The notes beneath the pieces were generated by a model. It was not told the origin of the DNA. It did not search any database and worked only from the letters and a program-made list of their open reading frames with translations. From the NCBI RefSeq assembly GCF_000279535.1, contig NZ_ALCH01000004.1, positions 255,501 through 319,500 of the forward strand: DNA of 64,000 nucleotides. The letters run 5' to 3'. The position numbers and the translations under genes were made by a program. This document shows positions 57,894-64,000 of this stretch, piece after piece (position 1 is the first letter of the stretch; each line of letters opens with the position of its first letter). This stretch comes from Streptococcus infantis SPAR10 (GTDB lineage Bacteria > Bacillota > Bacilli > Lactobacillales > Streptococcaceae).

Positions 57894-59615
57894 ATGCATA
57901 GAAAAACAGTGATTGATTTTAGGGCTTTGGGCGAGAGATATACTTTTACCCAGCCTATTAAAGAGTTAAAAACCAGAGATTTAGCAGAAGTAGCAGACTT
58001 GCTAGCTCAAGTAGAAAGCTACCAAGAACAGGGCTATTATGTAGTTGGTTATGTTAGTTATGAGGCCGCACCTGCTTTTGAGGAAAAGTTAGCGGTTCAC
58101 GAGGGTCCCTTGTTAGGAGAGTATCTTCTCTATTTCACTATTCATGACAGCGTTGAAACATCTAGCATTCCTCTGACTTATGAGGAGGTGGAATTACCAT
58201 CAAACTGGCAGGAACTAACATCTCCAGAGGCCTATGAAAAGGCAATTACGCAAATTCACCATCATTTAAGACAAGGGGATACCTATCAGGTCAATTATAC
58301 GGTCCAACTCGAGCAGAATTTAAGTGCCAATCCTTTTGCTATCTACAATCGTATGGTGGTGGAGCAGGAAGCGGGATATAATGCTTACGTAGAGCACGAC
58401 GACATGGCAGTGATTTCCATGAGCCCAGAACTCTTTTTTGAGCAAAATGGCCGTGAATTAACGACTCGTCCTATGAAGGGAACGACTAAACGTGGACTGA
58501 CTGAAGATGAAGACTTGAAAGAGTCTGCTTGGTTGGCGCAGGATCCCAAAAATCGTTCAGAAAACATGATGATAGTGGACCTCTTGCGAAATGACATGAA
58601 TCGTATTTCTGAGGTTGGTAGTGAGCATGTGGAGCGTTTATGCCAAGTGGAGCAGTATTCTACAGTTTGGCAGATGACTTCAACTATCAAGAGTCAGTTA
58701 CGACCGGATGTTGATCTAGTAGAAATCTTCCGTTCGCTCTTTCCATGTGGCTCCATCACAGGAGCTCCCAAGATAGCGACCATGGAAATTATCAAGAACT
58801 TGGAACCACAAGCTAGAGGAGTTTACTGTGGAACTGTTGGTCTCTTACTGCCCAATGGACGACGGATTTTCAATGTGGCTATTCGAACCATTCAACTGCA
58901 TGGAGGGCAAGCCATCTATGGAGTCGGTGGTGGCATCACTTGGGATAGTACTTGGGAGTCAGAATACCGTGAAGTCCATCAAAAAGCTGCTGTTCTCTAT
59001 CGTAAACAGCCTCGTTTTCAGCTGATTACGACAGGGAAAATCAGTCAGAAAAAATTGCTCTTTGAAAAGCAACATCTAGAAAGATTGCAAAAGGCTAGTC
59101 GTTATTTTGCCTTTCCATTTGACCAAGAAGTTTTGAGACAAAAAATAGAGAAGGAGTGCCAGTCTTGTGATTTCCATCAAGATTATCGGATGCGAATCAG
59201 TCTCAGCAAATCTGGAGAGATTGAAATCGAACGACAAGTATTGACACCGCTTAGCCCTAGCTTCTGTCAGGCCAAACTTTGTCAGCAAGAAGCTGATTTG
59301 CAGCAGGCCTTTACCTACTTTAAGACGACACACCGACCACATTTGACAGTGGGAGAACAGGAAATCATCTATCACACTGTTGATGGAAAATTGCTCGAAA
59401 CCTCTATTGGGAATCTGGTCTTAAAAATGAATAGCAAACTCTATACCCCACCTAGTAGTCTTGGCATTTTACCAGGGATTTATCGCCAGCATTTACTTGA
59501 AAGCGGGCAGGTAGAAGAGAAGGTCTTAACTTTATCAGATTTGAAACAAGCAGAAGTTATTTATGCCTGCAATGCGGTTAGGGGCTTGTATGAGTTGAGT
59601 TTGAGGAAGAAGTAA
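57894..59615 (+). CDS. pabB: Aminodeoxychorismate synthase component I fused to aminodeoxychorismate lyase (PabB-PabC)
   Basis: A 573-aa two-domain enzyme for p-aminobenzoate, a folate precursor. The chorismate-binding PabB domain spans about 1-370, with TRPMKGTTKRG, NRSENMMIVDLLRND and CGSITGAPKIATMEII. A PLP-dependent class IV aminotransferase-like domain (PabC lyase) follows from about 385, ending in TSIGNLVLKMN and ACNAVRGL. There is no glutamine amidotransferase domain, so a PabA subunit is needed from elsewhere. Chorismate comes from the aro operon in this same window, and folA and thyA are the downstream folate steps. Confidence 0.92.
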   Translation: MHRKTVIDFRALGERYTFTQPIKELKTRDLAEVADLLAQVESYQEQGYYVVGYVSYEAAPAFEEKLAVHEGPLLGEYLLYFTIHDSVETSSIPLTYEEVELPSNWQELTSPEAYEKAITQIHHHLRQGDTYQVNYTVQLEQNLSANPFAIYNRMVVEQEAGYNAYVEHDDMAVISMSPELFFEQNGRELTTRPMKGTTKRGLTEDEDLKESAWLAQDPKNRSENMMIVDLLRNDMNRISEVGSEHVERLCQVEQYSTVWQMTSTIKSQLRPDVDLVEIFRSLFPCGSITGAPKIATMEIIKNLEPQARGVYCGTVGLLLPNGRRIFNVAIRTIQLHGGQAIYGVGGGITWDSTWESEYREVHQKAAVLYRKQPRFQLITTGKISQKKLLFEKQHLERLQKASRYFAFPFDQEVLRQKIEKECQSCDFHQDYRMRISLSKSGEIEIERQVLTPLSPSFCQAKLCQQEADLQQAFTYFKTTHRPHLTVGEQEIIYHTVDGKLLETSIGNLVLKMNSKLYTPPSSLGILPGIYRQHLLESGQVEEKVLTLSDLKQAEVIYACNAVRGLYELSLRKK

Positions 59616-59803
59616 ATGAAACTAATATTTTTACATGGATAAGCCTAATCTAAAGGTTATGGAAGGCCTTCAACAACAGTTGCCAGATTCTTAATTTCAG
59701 ATTATCCCTGACGGCCCTCATATCTTGAATAGAGCAAAACAGAAGAGTTTGCAGAAATAACTAGAAGTTTCTTGAATTGCAGAAATAAGTTTGATAAAAT
59801 AAT
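59616..59803 (+). pseudogene. Remnant of an alpha/beta hydrolase gene
   Basis: An ATG at 59616 directly after pabBC reads MKLIFLHG and then a stop (59640-59642). MKLIFLHG is the usual first strand of small alpha/beta hydrolases. Further on, one frame gives VMEGLQQQLPDS, stop, FQIIPDGPHILNRAK and, after a one-base shift, EEFAEITRSFLN. DGPH-like histidine and an EEFA-type last helix are the usual C-terminus of these enzymes. The middle of the gene is missing. I judge it a deletion remnant with at least two in-frame stops and a frameshift. Confidence 0.65.
59772..59800 (+). promoter_or_regulatory. Promoter of the cbpL-like gene
   Basis: TTGAAT (59772-59777), a 17-bp spacer ending in TGA, and TAAAAT (59795-59800). 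Confidence 0.7.
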
Positions 59804-59837
59804 ATTGAGATTAATATTATAATTTTAGGAGAAAATC

Positions 59838-60683
59838 ATGAACAAACGTCATTTATTAAAACTTGGTCTAGCTTCTTTACCTGCTCTAGCTTTGTTTTTA
59901 CATCCAGTTGTGGCAGATGAAAGTATCCATTTTTCAAGCTGTAAGGAAGCTTGGGAGAATGGTTATGCAGATATTCATAAGGGAGAACCAGGGTATTCTA
60001 CTACTCTAGATAAGGATCATGATGGGATTGCCTGTGAATCGAAGAATGCGCCTAAGGGTGTTTTAAAAGAGAAAAAGTCGAGTACATCACAAGCTAACAC
60101 CAATGTAGCACCAAATAGTGCAGCACCTACCTCAAGTGTAGCAGCTGAAAGTGGCTGGGTTCGTCAGAATGGATCTTGGTACTATTTTTCTGAAAATGGG
60201 AAACCAGTAACAAATACTTGGCGGGGTGCTTACTATCTCAAGTCAGATGGAAGAATGGCTGAGAATGAGTGGGTATACGATAACTATTACCAAGCCTGGT
60301 ATTACCTCAAATCAGATGGATCTTATGCACGCAATACTTGGCAGGGAAGTTACTATCTCAAATCAGATGGTAAGATGGCTCAGGGTGAATGGATTTATGA
60401 TTCTTACTACAAAGCTTGGTATTACCTCAAATCAGATGGATCTTATGCGCATAATACTTGGCAAGGTGCATATTACCTCAAGTCAAATGGGAAAATGGCT
60501 CAGAGTGAATGGGTTTATGACTCTTCTTACCAATCTTGGTATTACCTCAAATCAGATGGATCTTATGCTCGCAATGCATGGCAAGGAAATTACTATTTGA
60601 AATCGGATGGTAAAATGGCTAAGAATGAACGAGTGGATGGTGGACGCTATTATGTAGATGCTTCTGGTTTGTGGAAACCATAG
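59838..60683 (+). CDS. Excalibur-domain choline-binding-type surface protein (CbpL-like)
   Basis: A 281-aa secreted protein. Signal peptide MNKRHLLKLGLASLPALALF with a likely cut after VVA. An Excalibur calcium-binding domain follows (about 31-68) with the hallmark DKDHDGIACE. After a Ser/Ala/Thr linker come repeats of WYYLKSDG and YYLKSDGKMA type (from about 109), which resemble choline-binding modules. Pneumococcal CbpL, which sits next to glucokinase, has the same Excalibur-plus-repeat plan; its additional C-terminal lipoprotein-like domain is not seen here. Whether these aromatic-rich repeats bind choline is not proven by sequence. Confidence 0.85.
   Translation: MNKRHLLKLGLASLPALALFLHPVVADESIHFSSCKEAWENGYADIHKGEPGYSTTLDKDHDGIACESKNAPKGVLKEKKSSTSQANTNVAPNSAAPTSSVAAESGWVRQNGSWYYFSENGKPVTNTWRGAYYLKSDGRMAENEWVYDNYYQAWYYLKSDGSYARNTWQGSYYLKSDGKMAQGEWIYDSYYKAWYYLKSDGSYAHNTWQGAYYLKSNGKMAQSEWVYDSSYQSWYYLKSDGSYARNAWQGNYYLKSDGKMAKNERVDGGRYYVDASGLWKP
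60181..60662 (+). repeat. 120-bp tandem repeats in the cbpL-like gene
   Basis: Units recur exactly every 120 bp. The block beginning ATTACCTCAAATCAGATGGA at 60301 is repeated at 60421 and 60541, identical for 28 bases each time; a more diverged first unit starts near 60181. Each unit encodes 40 residues, that is, two 20-residue wall-binding motifs. Confidence 0.85.
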
Positions 60684-60737
60684 AATAGAAAAAATTCTGT
60701 AAAGTTAATGCAAACCTCTGCATTGATAAGTAGTTTT

Positions 60738-60746
60738 TGTTATACT
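60738..60746 (+). promoter_or_regulatory. Extended -10 promoter of glucokinase gene
   Basis: TGT-TATACT at 60738-60746, 40 bp before the start codon. Confidence 0.6.
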
Positions 60747-60786
60747 ATTACTATAAGCATTTTCAATTAAGGATAAGGAGAAAAAG

Positions 60787-61746
60787 ATGAGTCAAAAGAT
60801 TATTGGGATTGACCTTGGTGGAACTTCTGTCAAGTTTGCAATTTTAACTCAAGAAGGAGAAATCCAAGAAAAATGGTCTATCAAGACCAACATTTTGGAC
60901 GAAGGAAGCCACATTGTAGATGATATGATTGAGTCTATTCAACATCGTTTTGAATTGCTTGGATTGGCTGCGACTGATTTCCAAGGGATTGGTATGGGTT
61001 CACCTGGTGTAGTTGACCGTGAAAATGGAACTGTTATCGGAGCCTACAACCTCAACTGGAAAACTCTTCAACCAATCAAAGAAAAGATGGAAAAAGCCTT
61101 GGGTATTCCATTCTTTATCGACAATGACGCTAACGTAGCTGCTCTTGGTGAGCGTTGGATGGGTGCTGGTGAAAACCAACCAGACGTTGTCTTTATGACT
61201 CTTGGTACAGGTGTTGGTGGCGGTATCGTGGCAGAAGGTAAATTGCTTCACGGTGTTGCAGGTGCTGCAGGTGAACTTGGACATATCACAGTTGACTTTG
61301 ACCAACCAATCCCATGTACTTGTGGTAAAAAAGGCTGTCTTGAGACAGTAGCATCAGCAACAGGGATTGTCAACTTGACTCGTCGTTATGCGGATGAATA
61401 TGAAGGCGATGCAGAATTGAAACGCTTGATCGACGACGGTGAAGAAGTAACTGCTAAAACTGTCTTTGATTTGGCAAAAGAAGGGGATGACCTTGCTTTG
61501 ATTGTTTACCGTAACTTCTCACGTTACTTAGGTATTGCATGTGCCAACATCGGTTCTATCCTAAATCCATCAACGATTGTTATCGGTGGTGGAGTTTCAG
61601 CTGCTGGGGAATTCCTTCTCCAAGGCGTGCAAAAGGTTTATGATGAAAATACCTTCCCACAAGTTCGTACAACAACGAAATTAGCTCTTGCAACTCTAGG
61701 AAATGACGCTGGAGTGATTGGGGCAGCATCACTTGTCTTACAATAA
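60787..61746 (+). CDS. gki: Glucokinase, ROK family
   Basis: A 319-aa cytoplasmic kinase phosphorylating glucose with ATP. The ATP loop is GIDLGGTSVKFAIL, the catalytic Asp is in PFFIDNDANVAALGE, TLGTGVGGGI follows, and the ROK zinc motif is CTCGKKGCLE with the upstream histidine in GELGHITV. Also used as an MLST gene (gki) in streptococci. There is no HTH domain, so it is an enzyme and not a ROK repressor. Confidence 0.96.
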   Translation: MSQKIIGIDLGGTSVKFAILTQEGEIQEKWSIKTNILDEGSHIVDDMIESIQHRFELLGLAATDFQGIGMGSPGVVDRENGTVIGAYNLNWKTLQPIKEKMEKALGIPFFIDNDANVAALGERWMGAGENQPDVVFMTLGTGVGGGIVAEGKLLHGVAGAAGELGHITVDFDQPIPCTCGKKGCLETVASATGIVNLTRRYADEYEGDAELKRLIDDGEEVTAKTVFDLAKEGDDLALIVYRNFSRYLGIACANIGSILNPSTIVIGGGVSAAGEFLLQGVQKVYDENTFPQVRTTTKLALATLGNDAGVIGAASLVLQ

Positions 61747-61753
61747 GAAGGAA

Positions 61754-61808
61754 AAGAAGGAGAAAATCACTATCTTGAAGCGAGTGATTTTCCTCCTTTC
61801 TTTTTTTA
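61754..61808 (+). terminator. Terminator after glucokinase gene
   Basis: AAAATCACT (61763-61771) with AGTGATTTT (61783-61791), extended by AAGGAG with CTCCTT across a one-base bulge, then a long T-run. Confidence 0.9.
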
Positions 61809-61847
61809 TGCTATACTAGTTAAGAATAAACGTTGAGGAGAGAGTAA

Positions 61848-62687
61848 ATGACAAAAGCAGATAAGATTTTTAAAGAAAATATTGAGCGAATTCTCAATGA
61901 AGGAGTCTTTTCAGAACAAGCTCGTCCCAAGTATAAGGATGGAACAGTAGCTAACTCCAAGTACATTACAGGTGCTTTTGCGGAGTATGATTTGTCTAAG
62001 GGTGAATTTCCAATCACGACCTTGCGTCCAATTGCTATCAAATCAGCTATCAAAGAAGTTCTTTGGATTTATCAAGATCAGACAAATAGCCTAAAAGTTC
62101 TCAATGACAAGTACAATGTTCACTACTGGAATGACTGGGAAGTAGGAGATACAGGGACAATCGGTGAGCGTTACGGGGCTGTTGTTAAGAAGCATGACAT
62201 CATTAACAAGATTCTCAAACAGTTAGAAGCCAATCCTTGGAACCGTCGCAATATCATCTCTCTCTGGGATTACCAAGCTTTTGAGGAAACAGACGGCCTT
62301 CTTCCATGTGCCTTCCAGACCATGTTTGATGTCCGTCGTGTAGATGGGGACATCTATCTGGATGCAACCTTGACCCAGCGTTCTAACGATATGCTGGTAG
62401 CTCATCACATCAATGCCATGCAGTATGTGGCGCTTCAAATGATGATTGCTAAACATTTTGGCTGGAAGGTTGGGAAATTCTTCTACTTTATCAATAACCT
62501 TCACATCTATGATAATCAATTTGAACAAGCTCAAGAATTGCTCCGTCGTGAGCCTTCAAATTGCCAACCACGTTTGGTTTTGAATGTACCAGACAAGACT
62601 AATTTCTTTGATATTAAAGCAGAGGATTTTGAGCTGGTTGATTATGATCCAGTGAAACCGCAGTTGAAGTTTGATTTGGCTATTTAA
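61848..62687 (+). CDS. thyA: Thymidylate synthase
   Basis: A 279-aa enzyme converting dUMP to dTMP and oxidising methylene-THF to dihydrofolate, which FolA then recycles. The catalytic Cys lies in [21 protein letters not shown] and HIYDNQFEQ are the nucleotide and folate sites. The promoter is TGC-TATACT at 61809-61817 and the SD is GAGGAGAG. It is a single-gene unit. Confidence 0.96.
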   Translation: MTKADKIFKENIERILNEGVFSEQARPKYKDGTVANSKYITGAFAEYDLSKGEFPITTLRPIAIKSAIKEVLWIYQDQTNSLKVLNDKYNVHYWNDWEVGDTGTIGERYGAVVKKHDIINKILKQLEANPWNRRNIISLWDYQAFEETDGLLPCAFQTMFDVRRVDGDIYLDATLTQRSNDMLVAHHINAMQYVALQMMIAKHFGWKVGKFFYFINNLHIYDNQFEQAQELLRREPSNCQPRLVLNVPDKTNFFDIKAEDFELVDYDPVKPQLKFDLAI

Positions 62688-62693
62688 GAACAT

Positions 62694-62724
62694 AAAAAGA
62701 AGTTGGAAATTCCAACTTCTTTTT
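62694..62724. terminator. Bidirectional terminator between thyA and the DUF3042 gene
   Basis: AAAAAGAAGTTGGA (62694-62707), loop AAT and TCCAACTTCTTTTT (62711-62724). Confidence 0.9.
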
Positions 62725-62729
62725 GTTTA

Positions 62730-62900
62730 TTAGCGTGATACGCGACGGCGAGCTGCTTTTTTACGATTTTCTTCGATGAAAGCTGCTTTTTGTTCTTCTG
62801 GTTCAATCACTTTCTTTTTGAATGCGTATACTGCACCTGCAACAGCAGCAACAGTTCCTGCAACACCTGTTACGAGACCTTTAGCAAATCCTTTAGCCAT
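62730..62900 (-). CDS. DUF3042 family small protein
   Basis: A 56-aa protein read leftwards from an ATG at 62900 with a strong SD (AAGGAGG). It begins MAKGFAKGLVTGVAGTVAAV, a small-residue membrane helix, followed by a charged tail (KKKVIEPEEQKAAFIEENRK) that ends in AARRRVSR. The family is widespread in lactic acid bacteria and has no known function. The helix-plus-basic-tail layout suggests a membrane-bound peptide facing the cytoplasm. A similar gene stands between thyA and miaA in pneumococcus. Confidence 0.8.
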   Translation of the reverse strand: MAKGFAKGLVTGVAGTVAAVAGAVYAFKKKVIEPEEQKAAFIEENRKKAARRRVSR

Positions 62901-62974
62901 GAGTCTTCCTCCTTTTATTTATAAATCAGACGGAAATAGCATAAGATATAGCATTTTTCTGCCTGTCTATTTTG

Positions 62975-62983
62975 TGATATAAT
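62975..62983 (+). promoter_or_regulatory. Extended -10 promoter of miaA-hflX
   Basis: TGA-TATAAT at 62975-62983, 39 bp before the miaA start. Confidence 0.6.
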
Positions 62984-63022
62984 AATAGTAACGAAAAAAT
63001 GGGAATTTTTCAAGGAAAAACG

Positions 63023-63907
63023 ATGAAAAGCAAAATAATTGTGATTGTTGGTCCAACTGCAGTTGGAAAGACTGCCCTAGCCATTGAAGTTGCTCAGCGA
63101 TTCAATGGTGAAGTAGTCAGTGGGGATAGCCAACAAGTATACCGAGGACTGGATATTGGAACAGCCAAGGCTAGTCCGGAGGAGCAGGCAACTGTCCCTC
63201 ATCATTTGATTGATGTGAGAGATGTAACCGAGTCTTACTCGGCTTTTGATTTTGTTTCAGAAGCAAAGGCAGCCATCGAGGATATTCAAAATCGCGGGAA
63301 ACTTGCTATAATAGCTGGTGGGACAGGACTTTATATTCAGAGTCTACTAGAGGGATATCATCTAGGTGGAAAGACACTGCACGAGGATATTTTAGCCTAC
63401 CGAGCTAGCTTAGAACCTGTTTCGGATGAGGAGTTAGTTCATCTGGTAGAGCAAGCAGGTCTTGAAATTCCCCAGTTTAATCGTCGTCGTGCTATACGTG
63501 CCTTGGAAATTGCTCATTTTGGTCAAGATTTGGAAAATCAAGAAAGTTTATATGAACCGCTGATTATTTGCTTGGATGATGAACGTCGTCAGCTTTATGA
63601 GCGAATCAATCACAGAGTGGATCTGATGTTTGAAGCTGGACTTCTAGACGAAGCCAAGTGGTTGTTTGACCATTATCCAGATGTGCAGGCTGCTAAAGGG
63701 ATTGGCTACAAGGAACTCTTTCCCTATTTTCGAGGAGAGCAGAGTTTGAAGGAGGCTAGCGATAGTCTCAAGCAGGCGACTCGTCGATTTGCCAAGCGCC
63801 AGCTAACCTGGTTCCGCAATCGCATGCAGGTGACCTTTTATCAGATAGGAAAATCTGGTGTGAAAGAGCGTATTTTAAGCCAAATTGAGGAGTTTTTAAA
63901 TGATTGA
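63023..63907 (+). CDS. miaA: tRNA dimethylallyltransferase
   Basis: A 294-aa enzyme adding a dimethylallyl group to A37 of tRNAs that read UNN codons. The P-loop is [11 protein letters not shown], the substrate motif [17 protein letters not shown] follows, and IAGGTGLY is next. Start at 63023 follows AAGGAAA; an in-frame ATG at 62999 sits before that site and is unlikely. It overlaps hflX by 8 bp. Confidence 0.95.
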   Translation: MKSKIIVIVGPTAVGKTALAIEVAQRFNGEVVSGDSQQVYRGLDIGTAKASPEEQATVPHHLIDVRDVTESYSAFDFVSEAKAAIEDIQNRGKLAIIAGGTGLYIQSLLEGYHLGGKTLHEDILAYRASLEPVSDEELVHLVEQAGLEIPQFNRRRAIRALEIAHFGQDLENQESLYEPLIICLDDERRQLYERINHRVDLMFEAGLLDEAKWLFDHYPDVQAAKGIGYKELFPYFRGEQSLKEASDSLKQATRRFAKRQLTWFRNRMQVTFYQIGKSGVKERILSQIEEFLND

Positions 63908-64000
63908 AACGGAGAAAAAAGAGGAGCGAGTCCTGCTCATTGGTGTTGAACTCCAGGGCATGGATAACTTTGACCTCTCCATGGAAGAGCTGGCTAGTCT
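63900..64000 (+). CDS. hflX: GTPase HflX, N-terminal part (cut by window edge)
   Basis: The first 33 codons only: [20 protein letters not shown], then [13 protein letters not shown]. This agrees with the start of streptococcal HflX, a ribosome-associated GTPase that splits stalled ribosomes. The order miaA-hflX is common in bacteria. The start overlaps the end of miaA. Confidence 0.8.
   Translation, partial: MIETEKKEERVLLIGVELQGMDNFDLSMEELAS

Noticed and set aside
62730..62900. Possible frameshift in the DUF3042 gene at its A-run
   Set aside because: On recounting, the run has six A on the coding strand and the frame stays open to the usual AARRRVSR end.

Overview
The window is a chromosomal segment from a mitis-group Streptococcus, most likely S. 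oralis, S. mitis, S. infantis or a close relative. The housekeeping proteins (TpiA, ClpX, GlmM, CdaA, the aro enzymes, MiaA) look nearly pneumococcal. It also carries phosphocholine-dependent surface biology (LicD family enzymes, a Pce-type esterase with choline-binding repeats, a CbpL-like protein, a ZmpB-type metalloprotease). I saw no BOX or RUP repeats, insertion sequences, tRNA, rRNA or CRISPR, so this is not a typical S. pneumoniae stretch. The nomenclature and expected lengths come from recalled family knowledge; no search was run.

Layout. 1-2324: end of recX, a chromosomal APH(3')-like gene and a TrmA/RlmD-family rRNA methyltransferase. The last two are divergent and share a 55-bp promoter region. 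2442-6853: tpiA and a heterodimeric ABC exporter. 7001-13397: dpr, folA (dfr), a 56-codon membrane gene, clpX, ysxC, ridA and the rapZ-yvcK-whiA operon, then a ferredoxin-NADP reductase on the minus strand. 14532-23516: cdaA-cdaR-glmM (c-di-AMP and cell-wall precursor), a DUF1149 gene, degV, an unusual tandem-hairpin leader, dapB, cca, an ABC-F ATPase and a membrane protein. 23658-27491: apt, metA behind a MET-box, dnaD and a cytoplasmic alpha-amylase.

27753-38171 is a tightly packed shikimate/aromatic amino acid operon (methyltransferase, aroD-aroE-aroB-aroC-tyrA-ylbF-aroA-aroK-pheA) ending in an LCP-family psr gene. 38315-47105 is a glycan/teichoic-acid-like island: licD, a GT2 glycosyltransferase, an O-antigen ligase/polymerase fused to a LicD domain, another licD, a Pce-type phosphorylcholine esterase, and a divergently placed flippase. 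It holds three LicD writers and one eraser within about 7 kb. 47230-56222: mecA, a TIGR01440 gene and zmpB, then the surface methionine-repair pair (thioredoxin-like lipoprotein and MsrAB). 56352-57791 is a self-contained module of two DUF2975 membrane proteins and a YozG-type HTH regulator, with a pair of matching operators flanking its promoter. 57894-64000: pabB-pabC fusion, a decayed hydrolase, a cbpL-like gene, glucokinase, thyA, a DUF3042 gene, miaA and the start of hflX.

No gene-free stretch exceeds 300 bases. The longest are 56223-56499 (operators and promoter), 18833-19094 (tandem structured repeats), 27492-27752 (two divergent promoters and a LacI-type operator) and 59616-59837 (pseudogene). 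The most interesting items are the tandem hairpin leader before dapB, the LicD/Pce island with its fusion protein, the DUF2975-YozG operon, four promoters positioned to make leaderless mRNAs, a DHFR with Leu at position 100 (a trimethoprim-resistance genotype), and an APH-like protein lacking its ATP-binding lysine.
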